Origin: Paramecium sonneborni
Taxonomy: Eukaryota; Ciliophora; Oligohymenophorea; Peniculida; Parameciidae
Direction: 5' to 3'
DNA: 64,000 nucleotides
NCBI GenBank assembly: GCA_905182985.1
Contig: CAJJDN010000074.1
Location: 238,104 to 302,103, forward strand
Shown: one piece after another, positions 1-11,521 of the stretch
Position numbering within the stretch: the stretch's first letter is position 1
How the letters are laid out: every line of letters starts with the position of its first letter
Notes under the pieces: generated by a model
Database searches by the model: none
The model's input: only the letters and a program-made list of their open reading frames with translations
What the model was told of the DNA's origin: nothing
Made by a program: the position numbers and the translations under genes

Positions 1-1145
1 ATTTTAAGTTGTGACTTCATACTTATTTGGATTATGAGGAGCTTTTTCAGTTGGAGATGCAAATTACATGTCAGCTAAAGCAGATTTCAATTAATCTAAT
101 TTTTATTTTTAATCTTCATCCTCTTATGTCTAAGTGAATTATTATATCTCTTCTCTATTTAAATGAATTAAAATTTATACTCTTATTGTGCAGGTTATTC
201 AACTGGAAATAGTGGTTTAGTTCCATCAGGATTCCAAGGACCAACATTTAAAGAAAGAGCATCTGTATTTTCACACTTTGAATTTCCACCCAAAAAATCA
301 GGTAGATTATCAATATCTATATGTTTTAATAATTCATCCTTGTAACTTGAACCTAAAATAGTTATTTTATTTTTTGTTTTTTCATCTAACCAAATTTTTA
401 TCATAGCCCAAATACCAGTAAACATCATTGGGGCATTAACAATATACATTCTTATAATATTTTATTATTCATATACTTTCCCAATATTTCAGGATAATTA
501 TTTTAACCAACATTTGAGGCTAATTGAATAAAATTATAGACTTATTTTGAAACCATTTTCATTGATCCCCCTTTTAAATCCAATATAGTGAAGGTCTAAT
601 CTATTCTTGTTCCTTTTGCTTAAGAACATGCTGGAAATATTCTTTTTAGCAATAATTCATATGATTGAATGTAATATTTAATTAATCTTTATTCAGAAGT
701 GATTTCAAATAGTTTATTTAATTATAGCATTCCAATTCTTTCAATGTATATTGGTCTTCCCTTTAATTTATTAGAAATTTTAATACCATTTTATCTGTTT
801 TGTGATAACCATGAGGATAGTAGGTTCTTACTTATGGTAATTCTTCAAACATATATGTCTAAGGTTATTTAAATATTACCATAATGTTATCAACATCATG
901 TTCTTTACGCCATTTAATAAAATCATTAAACATGAGTTGAGTTTTGTTAATATCGAATTTTCTTGCTCTTAAAAACCTCAAGAGATATGGATCATCATAA
1001 ACTTTATCACTCAATCCCATGTTATTTACAATGTTTCTAAAATCAGCTAAAGCTTTTAATTAAGTTTGATTGCAATCACCAGGAAATCTAAAATGAATAT
1101 GTAATTAAGATATTACCCTGTATAATCTTTATCCTTTTTGCTCAT
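1..1145 (-). CDS. SEC14-like CRAL-TRIO lipid-transfer protein (3' end outside window)
   Basis: Read on the minus strand from ATG at 1145. An N-terminal CRAL-TRIO-N helix region (LLRFLRARKFDINKT, YPHGYHKTDKM) leads into the lipid-binding domain, with the late motif YIVNAPMMFTGIWAMIK and then DFLGG. Family knowledge: SEC14 proteins exchange phosphatidylinositol and other lipids between membranes in the cytosol. At least five introns of about 24-29 nt are visible (for example after codons for DKDYT, DNIM, TDKM and LGK, and near 150-178). The last exon, rich in Gln/Glu/Asp (QTQEDEDQKQK), runs off the left edge, so the stop codon is not seen. The next gene starts 85 bp upstream on the same strand. 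The family assignment is confident; the lipid ligand is unknown. Confidence 0.9.
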
Positions 1146-1230
1146 AATTTAAAGATTTAAAATTATTTATAATATATAAATATGTTTGATGTTAATTTGC
1201 GTATGGAACTATATATTTAATTTATGATAA

Positions 1231-2406
1231 TCAAGACTTAGCAAATTTCCAAATTCCATTTCCTTTATGTTCTACACCAACAAGACTGGCAGAATTGTAA
1301 AGAGATGTCCACAACTTTTTAGCATCTTAGTTATACAAATCACCAATAACTTATTTAACATAAACATTGGCTTCCTGTATATTCATAAAGATAAAAAATT
1401 ACTCTTGCATTATAATGAGGTAATTCTGAAAAAACATGATGAACAACATGAGTAGTACCAATTTCGAATTATAAAGCATCAATCCATAAAGGATAATTTC
1501 TATCAATTGTACATAAAGCACCTAAAATAAATTATTAAAATACCTTTTAACCATGTCCAAGCAGTTTCATCATAATGAGGAACATCAGCATCTGTATGTT
1601 ACAAGAATGTAATTATAGTTAACCACATATTTACAACTAAATATGGACCAATGTATAAAGCCATCACTTCAGCAAATGATGTTGCTTAATACCATTTATA
1701 AAGTCCATAAATAACTAAACACAATCCAATATTTGAAGCAGTCACTTTAACTAACATTTTTGGTGGGAATAACTAATTTGGTACTATAAAATGACTAGTG
1801 AATCCTCTTGCTGATCCTCCTGTAACACCCAATAAAAGATATAGAGGCCATCCCAATACTGCTATGTTGAATATCTAAACACAAGCAAATGATTCAACTC
1901 CCAAAATATCTTTCATTTTTTAATATATTTTCCCCATCTTTGAATCAATTATTACTGGATTATGTGTTTCACCTTCTGTTAAATGATTAGTCTTAGCATG
2001 ATGAAGAGCATGAGAATGTTACCATGAAAAATATGGTACTAACAAAACTTCATGTAATACGAAGCCTAAAACATCATTCAACCATTTGATGTCTGAGAAT
2101 GCAAAATGTCCACATTCATGACCAAGAACCCCTAAATTTTAGTAAAAATATTACAAATTCCTGTAGCCACAGTTCCTGTTAAAAAGGCATAGGCAATCCA
2201 AATTGGTAGAGCCAACCAAGTCAAGGGAATATAATAATAAGCTAAATATGTTAGTAATAATGTGCAACTAACAGCTTAGCCTACAGATACTAAAAATCGT
2301 AATTCATTCTTCTTAAATAAATGTTGAGGAATAGCCTTTCTTATTTCTATATTATTTATATAGTCATATTACATCCAACTGTGATTTCAAGGTCTTTTTT
2401 ATTCAT
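1231..2406 (-). CDS. Delta-12 (omega-6) fatty acid desaturase
   Basis: About 358 residues after removing four introns of 26, 23, 22 and 28 nt; the remaining length is a multiple of three. All three histidine boxes of membrane desaturases are present: HECGH, HSHALHH (HxxxxHH-like) and [17 protein letters not shown]. The last is characteristic of the FAD2/FAD3 plant-type group. Several hydrophobic segments ([35 protein letters not shown]) indicate an ER membrane enzyme. Family role: di-iron, oxygen-dependent insertion of a cis double bond at carbon 12 of oleoyl lipids. The start is ATG at 2406 because the frame is open immediately after it and an intron follows at codon 14. Whether it acts as delta-12 or omega-3 cannot be told from motifs alone. 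Confidence 0.93.
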
Positions 2407-3867
2407 AATTTATTAAAATCTTAATTTTATTTATGGATTAAAATATTAATTTTTAGAAATTTAAACATTCTGAACTCAATTAACTATTGTTTTCACATTT
2501 TCTATTATTATTTTCTCTTTCAAACATATTTATTCATTAAAATATAATATAAATAACTCTTCATGAATTAAAATTCTAATAAAAATAATTAAACATAGCA
2601 ATAAAAAGAAGAATTAAAAGAACTAAACATTCCTTTATTATAATTTCATATATTCGACTTTCCCATTCTAAACAAAAAATATTCTTATGGAATACTAAAT
2701 AAGTTTTATCACATTTTGATAACAGTCATTCTTGAATTACTTATCTTTGCTTTAGTCTGAGTATATTGCATAAGCAATCTAATGAATATATTAATTTAAA
2801 GTTCTAATTTTTGAAAAATATATTTTGGATACTTTTAATCATTTTCAATTATCTTTAAACATTTTTATATGCATTTGTCGTAACATACTAACTGTAATAA
2901 ATTACTTTTAGAAAAACACGTCAAATATTTATCCTTAATTCTAATGCAATTTTTATCATTATGCATGATCATTAAATTTGTTTGTTTAAGCTAAATTCAC
3001 TATAAATTTAAGTTCATTTAAAAATATTCTTTTATCTTTACCAAATTATTGTTCCTAAAGCTATAAGTTTTTTATATCATAAAACTTATTGCCCAATTTA
3101 AACTGCTATAAATTTAATACATAGGAAATTCTTTCATATCCTAAAAATTACTGTTACTCATTTCTATTAGTTCACATCTAATTAATGCCTCCTACTTATA
3201 TCCAATTAAATAATCCTGATTAATTGATAAAATTTCTCTTAATTATAGTAATTTATAATAATTTTATTATTCTACATTTCACTACTTTCCAAGCCAACCC
3301 AAATGAGCTGATTCTTTTAAATAAATTTATTTTATAAATCTCTTCAAATAAATTAGATGGAAAATGGCCAAGTTTGTTATTTTTATTTAAATTTATTTAT
3401 ATCAGTATTTAATTGTTAAATTGACATGTGAAATTATATTAAGTTATAGCTGTATATTTTTTATATAAATTGACTATAATTTCAAAAAGTAAAATAATTA
3501 AATGGATATTGATAGATTTACTGATAGAAAATGATATATTTTGATTTTGTTTAATAATAAAATCTTTGTTTGAATTTTAAACCTGAATATAAACGAAATA
3601 TTTATATATCTTTAAAATATTCAAATGTATGTTTGAAATTTTGAATAAGAATATGAAATTAAAAATATCTAATATATTTTAATTATTAAAAAAATATTTA
3701 TAAAGAAATCATACTAAACTGAATATTAAAGTTTTAGATAAGAATCAAAGTAAAAGTTTAATCTAATATATAAAATTTAAAATAAGAAGAGAGATTTAGT
3801 TTTTAAATTAAAAAATATAATTTTGATAAGAATGGTTCTAATATTATTTATTGTAATATAATTAATA
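2407..3867 (-). pseudogene. Gene-poor interval with a decayed coding relic (about 2956-3420)
   Basis: No complete gene is seen in this 1.46 kb. On the minus strand between about 3420 and 2956 there are short stretches that read like protein in different frames, for example FLGYERISYVLNLQQFK and FLNELKFIVNLAQTNK, ending at TGA 2956-2958, and upstream SNLFEEIYKINLFKR. They cannot be joined into one frame with plausible introns. I take them as remains of a lost gene; no family is recognised. The parts 2407-2950 and 3430-3867 hold only A+T-rich sequence in which I see nothing. Confidence 0.35.
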
Positions 3868-5125
3868 TCAAAATAAATTATTTTCTTCGACAAAGCATGT
3901 AACAACTTCTATTTTGGTGGCTATAATATTTTAAACATCTCTGATGATAGCAATTTATTTATCTCTTTCGATAGTGTTTTATTAATATTATAATTCATAT
4001 TCTTAGCATTATTGATTTCTTTATTAATTTCCATTTTTAGCAGCATTAAATTCCTAGTGATAAGAAATAATAATACAGCATGAGCATCTCTACTTCTTTT
4101 ATCTTAAATATCTCTATTTCTAATAGTTTCTTATAAGGCTTCTTCATCACTTGCCTTTTCTCTAGTTAGACTTTCAATGGCATTAAAAATGGCTGCTAAA
4201 ATAGTATCAGTATCCTAGATAGAATAAATAAAAATAAATACTCTTGCATTTTTGGCTTCAGCTTCTTCTTCAGCTTATATACTTTCTTTGATGGAATCTC
4301 TAATTGCTTCCATTTTTTCAATTAAAGTTTAAACAGCAGTAGGTTCTAAGGTTGATGTCAAAGCAACCATAGCAGTAATAGGATTTTCTTCACCTATTTT
4401 AGCTAATTAAACTAATGCTTCATTTATAGCTTCTTCTTCAATAAATGATCCAGCTTTATGAGCAGCAGCTACATCCCAAACTTAATGAAGTTTTGGTAAA
4501 ATGACTTCAAATGCTTAAACCATCTCTTTCATTTATGTTGTTCTTGTTGAAAAATCTAAATTATCTTATCTTCTAATATCTCTCAAAGTATCATCTTTGG
4601 CTTAAAATACTTTAATTTATCTAGCTTTTTCATTTATTTCAGCTTAATAAACAGCTATAGCCTCATTCAATCTTTTAGCTTTAAATTCTGCATCCTTAAT
4701 TTCGTTAATTGATAAACTTATTCTTTGACTATAATTTTATAGATCTTTTTTGCATTATGATCCTATTTAAGCTCTTTCATTATCTGCATCTATTTATTTA
4801 CCCTTTTATATATATATTATATAACTACCTCAAGATCACCTTTCAAATCATTTAACAATTTACTAACAGCACTTAATGATTCATTTCCTCTTAATTAAAG
4901 AGCTATTGTTTAAAGTATTTTAGATCCTAATGGATGATCTTAAATTTCTTCTAATTTTCCATAAGCTGGATCATCAGAAAGTGCTAACTTTTTATGGCCT
5001 TTTTATTATCATAAAATTATACCTTTTTCAAATGCTGAATGTTCTTCATCTTAGTTATGTTTCTTAGATATAACTTGATTTGAAAGAAGACATAGAACTA
5101 ATGTTATAGCTACTATACTTTTCAT
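3868..5125 (-). CDS. Trichocyst matrix protein family member
   Basis: About 385 residues after four introns (24, 26, 27 and 23 nt; remaining length divisible by three). The N-terminus MKSIVAITLVLCLLSNQVIS is a signal peptide. The body is almost entirely alpha-helical heptad sequence with the architecture of Paramecium trichocyst matrix proteins: PAYGKLEEIQDHPLGSKIL near the start, repeated acidic coiled coils such as RTTQMKEMVQAFEVILPKL, and a long helix ending in EENNLF. Family knowledge: the precursors are cleaved and packed as a crystalline lattice in secretory trichocysts, which expand on exocytosis. The 23-nt intron near the 3' end (about 4048-4070) restores the frame after DAHA. The gene lies 92 bp downstream of the next gene on the same strand. 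Confidence 0.9.
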
Positions 5126-5217
5126 TATTTTAATTAATATATCGTTTTTACTTATTTCATTTTTTATTAAGTATCATTTATATAAAGTAATATAATAACA
5201 TGAATAAATAAAACAAA

Positions 5218-6063
5218 TCAAATTTTTATCATTTAAGCATCAGTTAAAGTAATTCTATTTTAAAATTTTAAAGAAGTTCTTCTTTATTAATTTATTGTAG
5301 AATTATCTTAAATATTACCTTTTTTAAATGATCCATAATTTTATTAAAAATATTTGAGAAATTTACTTTAATTTTGCATCATATCATCAATTTATAAGGA
5401 ATTTATAAATAAATCACCAGTTTTCTTTGAATTCTTTCTTCTTAATGGTGTAGTTCCCATTGATGAATGATATGCAATCTATTTTACAGGAGTTGACTAT
5501 ATAGAATTATTACGAGTATAAAATTTACCCTCTTATGATTATTAATCAGAATTCTTCTTTGAAAAAATAGGATGGATTAGATTGGATTCCTATTTTACTA
5601 ATTTGAGTTAAGGTTATTATTTATAAATATTATTTAACTTATTATCTTTCCATTATGTAAATTAGAATTATTAATTTATCACATTTGATTAAGGTGTGTT
5701 TTAATTTATTTAATGAGGGGAATGTTAGTTCATAGTTAAAATTGTTTAATCTATTTTATCCCCAATAAAATCACTATTTTCTGTTCTAAAATTCTCTTTA
5801 TTTCCAAAAGTTACTAAGACTTTCTTTTAAGGAATATTGTTTTCAATAATTCCCATTTGAATTTTATTTAGTTTAAGTTTAGGGATAACTAATTGTTTAT
5901 TAATTTTATCTAAGACTTCAATATTTATCTATTCTTAATTCTGATTTGCATTTTCTAATGTGTTCAACCTGTTATTAAGATTCTTCAAAACAGATTTCAG
6001 GTATTAACAATCAACTTTGGGTCTTCACATATTAATAAAAAATTACTCTTAACAGAATGACAT
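5218..6063 (-). CDS. Hypothetical protein, Gln/Asn-rich, low complexity
   Basis: About 273 residues from ATG at 6063 to TGA at 5218-5220, with one 24-nt intron right after the sixth codon (MSFCQ|E); the spliced length is divisible by three. No domain is recognised. Residues about 20-60 could form a short coiled coil (SVLKNLNNRLNTLENANQNQ). The rest is rich in Asn, Gln and Ser with basic clusters (PLRRKNSKKTGDLF, NQQRRTSLKFQNR) that look like phosphorylation or binding sites in a disordered protein. It could be a regulatory or cytoskeletal protein. I see no function. Confidence 0.6.
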
Positions 6064-6374
6064 AAAATTTATTTAAATAATAAAGAGTATATATATTTGT
6101 AAAATAGTTCATTAATATAAACTAGGAAAGTTTATAGACTATAAATTTGATTGTTTTTCATCAAATCTATTTATAGAAACTATTTTCCTGATTCCATTTC
6201 TACCGAATATATTTAATTATCTTAAAACTTAAGAATAGATATAATCTAGAATCATTTTAATTATGATATCCTTGAATGGATATATATTTAATACATTTTT
6301 AATAATTACATTCGAATGTTTTATACATATGAGTTTAAAAATAGATTTCAAAAATAGAATGAAAAAATAAACAT

Positions 6375-7014
6375 TCAATTTAACAATTTTAATTTTACAT
6401 GAAATTAGACCATTTATTAAACTTAACAAGATATATCTTATATTTTTCTATGTTTATCATAATTATGATGATAATAATGACTAGTTGACCTAATTAAATT
6501 ATAGATTACTAAATTATGATTAAAAATGAAATATGGACAACCAATTGTTTTGTAGTGAAACATAAAATAATCATAATAATGTTAATATAGATATATTAAT
6601 TCACATTTGATATCCTTCTTAAAAAGAGCATAAGAACAATGCATACCTAAACAACAATTTTGAGGTTAAGGACAAAATAATTTTTTATAAATGTTTTCTT
6701 AATATAAAAAATTTGTATCGATTGTGAGCATTACAAAAATTATAACCATGAGGGAACTCTTAAAATTAAATTATATTTAAATATAATTCTGCTTTATAAT
6801 ATGTTTCAGATCTTCTTAAATGATTATCAGAAGAATAAAAATGTGGTGTATGTATGTATGATTACGAAGTATATATTTTAAATACTAAAAATCTAATTCA
6901 AAAATAGAACCTTTTATCTTAAGGTGCTTTCTATTCATATTCACTTATTTTATAAACATAAATACTAGATTGTTTAATTTCACATGGAAGTTTAAGATTA
7001 ATCATACTCAACAT
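6375..7014 (-). pseudogene. Decayed CCCH-type tandem zinc-finger gene
   Basis: The minus strand encodes stretches that match the plant/ciliate tandem CCCH layout. These are SDNHLRRSETYY, then FPHGYNFCNAHNRY (first Cys of the finger replaced by Phe), then CPQPQNCCLGMHCSYALF (C-x8-C-x5-C with the final His replaced), then FHYKTIGCPYF. Family knowledge: intact members bind RNA and control mRNA decay or translation. The upstream part starting MLSMINLKLPCEIKQ at 7014 runs in the same frame into a TGA (in KRFYF|stop), and no intron that keeps the frame is apparent. The loss of zinc ligands plus the in-frame stop argue for a pseudogene, although an unrecognised intron could rescue the start. Confidence 0.5.
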
Positions 7015-7265
7015 TGATTTACAAATTGAAGGATTATTTTTCTATTCTTAGAAATTACTAAGTGATAAATGAGTGAATTAACTTTAAAATTAATTGATTT
7101 TAGGAATAGGATTTAGAATTTATTTATTAACCCTTCATTTATAGATTTTCCTATTTCCTGCTTATTAAAATAATAATAATGAATAAATTTATTCGTAAAA
7201 ACTCATTAAATACATAAATCATCAAGGAACAAGAAAGCAAAAAACTTAAATAATATATTCTTCAA

Positions 7266-9168
7266 ATGGAATAAGATCCATCAATTTATTAAACTTTAAC
7301 ATAAGATTAAATTTTTGGTATTATATGCATTATACTTACTAAATCCTCTTATCATAGAACTTAATCAGAAATTGAAATACTGAAAAAGGCCACAAGTCAT
7401 ATAGAATATTTCTAAAAACTCATGGAAAAAGATTAAGGTCTTTTATTATGGGAACGATGTCTCAGAAAAATGAGTTATACATATCTTTCTTATGGATAAA
7501 CATTATTTCGAGAAGGTATTTACTAATTTAATTTTTTAAGGTGATATTGGTACAACCTTTTATATAATATTATAAGGAAGAGTATCAATTCACAAACGAT
7601 TATTAGTATAAGAGGAATTTGATGATAGAGAATTAATTTAATTATCAGATGGATAATGTTTTGGAGAATTAGCACTTGATAATAATGAACCTCGTTCAGC
7701 ATCAGTTAAAGCTATTCTACCTACACATTTAGCTGTTTTAGAAGCTGAAGATTATATGGTTATTAATAAAACTGTGGTAATCCCATATTTATTCAAAATC
7801 AGATTAACCAACAAAGATAAATTTATTTTGAAGAGTTTGCCAAATTGAACATCTTTAAAGATTGGAAATTTATTAGTATTAAATCCTTATTTGATGTAAT
7901 TAAATTAAATAAATATGGATTTAATCATATTATATACAAAGAAGGTGATCCTTCAAATGAAGTTTATTTTATCTAAAATGGATAATTTAAAGTTATAAAT
8001 ATTTTTTATATTATTTAGGTTATTAAAACATTAAGAATTACATAATTAAATGAGGAAAATAACTCTTAAGACGACTTATAAAAATTAAAGGATCGTTTTG
8101 CATATACTAAACCTATTTTATCTAATTCAGATAAAATTGAAATGCTATATCAAAAAAAGAAATATGGAAATCTTGTAACAGCAGATAAAAAGTCTATTAT
8201 GACATTAAAATTTGTAGGTGCTGGTGAAATGTTTGGAGAATTAGAAATATTAAAAGAATTTGATTTATCTAGATAATTTAGTTATATATCCACTTTTGAA
8301 TCTAATACTGTTTATTCTGTCTCCAAAAAAGATTTCTTAAGAATTTTATAGAATGATTCACTATTATATTCAAGTTTAAATTCTTTAAATGATGATAAAC
8401 TTAAATAAGCTCTATTATAAATTTATGCTTATGAAAAGAATTTTATTGATCAAACTGAAAAATAAATTATTCTTCAAAGAACATAAATTAAAGAATAACT
8501 TAATCCAAAATTACTAACTGATGAAGATCTAAAATCTTACGTTTTAGTACGAAATAAAACTAATATATCTAAAGTTAGTAGCAAATAAAAGTAAATTGAA
8601 AAAAAAATAAGAGAACTTACCTTAACACTTGAATCTCCTAGAACTGATATGAATTATAGTACATTACTTACGTAATTATATACATCTCAAAAATCATAGA
8701 AGATAAAAGACTGAATAATAAATTGTTTTAGTTTCAAAGAAAAGCCCCAAAAATACTAAGAAATCTCTAGAGAAAAGACCAAAAACAGAAATGTTAACAC
8801 ATGATTCACCTAAGTAAAATATCTATATATGTAATGTGCTATCAAAATTATTTTCATCTTAGCCTACTTTAAGAAGTAAATTAAATTCAGAAGATGACAA
8901 TAATTTCAGATCTTAATAAAAATTCTATTTAAAAGATATTAAAAGAAACAGTGAACATTGTTAAGATACCCATAGTTTTAGATATTTATTAAAAAAATAA
9001 ATAACCGAAAGTACATTAACCTAAAGAATACATTCAACTACTTCCAGATAACAAACTAGTCCTATTTCATCTAAATTTAATTAAATTGATAAAATTAATT
9101 CTTTAAAATCACATCTACCATTTGTTTTACAAAATAAATATTTTGGATTAATACCTAAAGAATAATGA
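7266..9168 (+). CDS. Cyclic-nucleotide-binding domain protein
   Basis: 598 residues after introns of 25, 26, 27 and 28 nt. Two cyclic-nucleotide-monophosphate-binding folds are visible. The first (residues about 55-150) contains LFREGDIGTTFYIILQGRVS and CFGELALDNNEPRSASVKA, the phosphate-binding-cassette signature GELAL...PRSA. The second is interrupted by a charged insert and contains IYKEGDPSNEVYFIQNGQF and, later, EMFGELEIL, with the canonical arginine missing. The last 200 residues are basic, Ser/Thr-rich and probably disordered (KNTKKSLEKRPKTEM). No kinase or channel domain is present, so this may be a cAMP/cGMP-sensing adaptor or a PKA-R-like protein. It is convergent with the next gene, with only 38 bp between stop codons. 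Confidence 0.85.
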
Positions 9169-9206
9169 ATATAATAAATATTAATCATTTTAAATTATTC
9201 CATCTA

Positions 9207-11019
9207 TCACTTTGTAAATTCTGAAATCTTACTCAGTAATTCTCGATTAATATTTCTCTAAGTTTATAAAGCTTATTCCTTATCAGATAAACTCTCAGCC
9301 AAAGAATTAGCCTAAAATCATATTCTTTTTTATTTTACCAATTTTTGCAACATCTATATTTCTTAAGAAGTATTACTCTTCAAAAAATGTTTATTTGTTA
9401 ATTTCAACATATCCTATTCATAATCACATTTCAAACTAAAATTTTTGATACTTTTTACTTCTTGATTGTTGCTTCCAAATTATTTATTGTTATTTTCAAT
9501 CTTTTTATTTCATCTTATGAACCATTACTAATTTAAATATTTGGATTGCATATTATAATTTCAGATTATTTATTAGATTAAGCTTCATTCTATGTAATTA
9601 AAAATATTCATTACTTCTGATGAAATTTCTGATTTCTCTTTCTTTTAGTTCAATTCAATCTCCTATAATAAACTTTCATATTTTTTTTTTAAATTATTCA
9701 ATTCATTCTAAATTAATTCTTTCTCTTCTTAATAAAAAGTATTATTGCTTTCAAGTTTTTTTATTTCTTTCATTAATTAATCATTAATTAATTACCATTA
9801 TTAATTTTCCTTTATGCATTTCTCTAAATAAATTAAATTAATACATCATTTTATTATTTTAGACTATCTAACTTTTCTCTATAAAACATTTCTCTTATTT
9901 CATCTTAATTTTAATGTTAATTTTTTTTTAATTCTTCTATTTCTTATTAGAATTTTTTATTTGTGTTTTCTAATAATATTACTTAACTCTTCAAAACTTT
10001 AATTTCTTAAATATAAATTTATGTTTTTCCATCTAATTTATCAATCTATTGTTTTAAATTCAAAATTTCTTTGTCTTTATTCTAAATTTATTAATTCTAT
10101 TACACCACTTATTTATCAATCTATTCAATTTTTTTGATATTTATATTGTATTATTATTAAAGTTCATTAAGATTTTAATTTAATTTTTATTTAATATCTA
10201 ATAATTATGAAATTTCATTTTCTTTTTAAGTTAACTTTTATTCTTAATCAGAGAGGATTACATATAATTAAGCAGTATCACTTAAATGAGTTTTTTTTGA
10301 TTTTAATGTTTTGCTAAATTGAAATATAGCATCCCGAATGACATTATTTGTTACAGCTGCCAATAATTTAATATTTTAATTGAAGATTTCAATCTAATTG
10401 TTATTTTTTTTAATAATCTTAAGTTCGTATTTATCAATATTAGTAATAATCTTATTTTAATCAGTTTTCAATATCAACCCATTTTCATTGACAATTAAAG
10501 TGCAAACTAAAGGTAAATTAAGATCTATATAGGATTGATTTTATTGAGCTTAAATATTTTCCAATTTACAATTTAATTGCATTTCTCCTTCATTAAATGC
10601 TGAGTTAACCTAATTTAATTGTAGTTATCTACTAAATCAAAAATTTTAGAATCTGCTTGCAAAAAATTGGTTTCTGCCGTTAAGGGCATTCCATTATATT
10701 CGAAATCCAAAATTGGTATAGCTTAAACCATAATTCTTATAGGATTTATTAAAGATTTTACTTAGTATCAATATCTAGAATACAAGGTTGATAAAATTAA
10801 CCTGAGACATCTTCTATTTCTACAAAATCTTTCTCTTTGGTAATATTAAACCATTGACATCTCAATGGGATTGATTATCCCTTAAATTATCCTAAGTTAA
10901 ATTACAAAATTACCTTTATTAAAAGAAGCTTCTATATGTAATAATTCAGAATGTAGATTGCCTCCTTTTAAATGAACATTAATGTAAGTTTCATCAATGA
11001 TTGATTTTGAACTTGACAT
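9207..11019 (-). CDS. Ig-like (AIR9/A9-type) plus long coiled-coil protein
   Basis: Begins MSSSKSIIDETYINVHLKGG at 11019. Residues about 35-110 resemble the A9 Ig-like fold of plant AIR9 proteins: RCQWFNITKEKDFVEIE followed by FYQPCILDIDTKIMVQAIPI. A conserved middle region VTNNVIRDAIFQFSKT follows, then several hundred residues of Gln/Asn-rich coiled coil ending RNINRELLSKISEFTK. Three introns (22, 26, 23 nt) are clear in the first 450 bp. The total length minus these is not a multiple of three, so at least one more intron in the coiled-coil part is unresolved. Such proteins are usually cytoskeletal or basal-body associated; that is inference here. Confidence 0.7.
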
Positions 11020-11521
11020 GAAAAGAAATTAATTTATTTTATAATATCATTCTATATATTATTTAATAAAAAAGAACTATTTTGTAAAGAGTTCTTTAGT
11101 TTGATAAAATCTGATTTCAGATATTTAAATTGTAATTAATAGAAAATAATCGTTTAGAAGAGATTGTAAAAATAAAACAAAAATTATCTATTTTTTATGA
11201 TAAATAAATAATTATATTCACATTCATATTTAAAGTTTATTTTCATTCAATTCATTTGATAAACTCCATTTAAATGGAATTCTAATAAATAAGTATAAGT
11301 TAAAAGGATGTAATTTAGATATTCATAATATCATTTTTGAAGTGATTTAATTATAAATTATTTAAATAATTTTCTATTGTAAATTGTACTAAAAATATGA
11401 CTCAAGCTAATAGGTTTAGATAGATTTTTATAAAATGAATATATGAAGTGATGGAATCAAAATAATAAATGTATAATTCAAAATGTTTTAAAATATTTAA
11501 CTAAAAGCAAACTTCCATGAG
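11020..11521. other. Divergent intergenic region, no gene seen
   Basis: About 500 bp of A+T-rich sequence between the start codons of the coiled-coil gene (minus) and the Piwi gene (plus). It must contain both promoters. I see no open frame with protein-like composition and no distinctive repeat. Confidence 0.5.

Noticed and set aside
6229..6429. Short minus-strand frame beginning MLSLINGLISCKIKI
   Set aside because: It is embedded in the 3' part of the CCCH relic in a different frame and has random-like composition.
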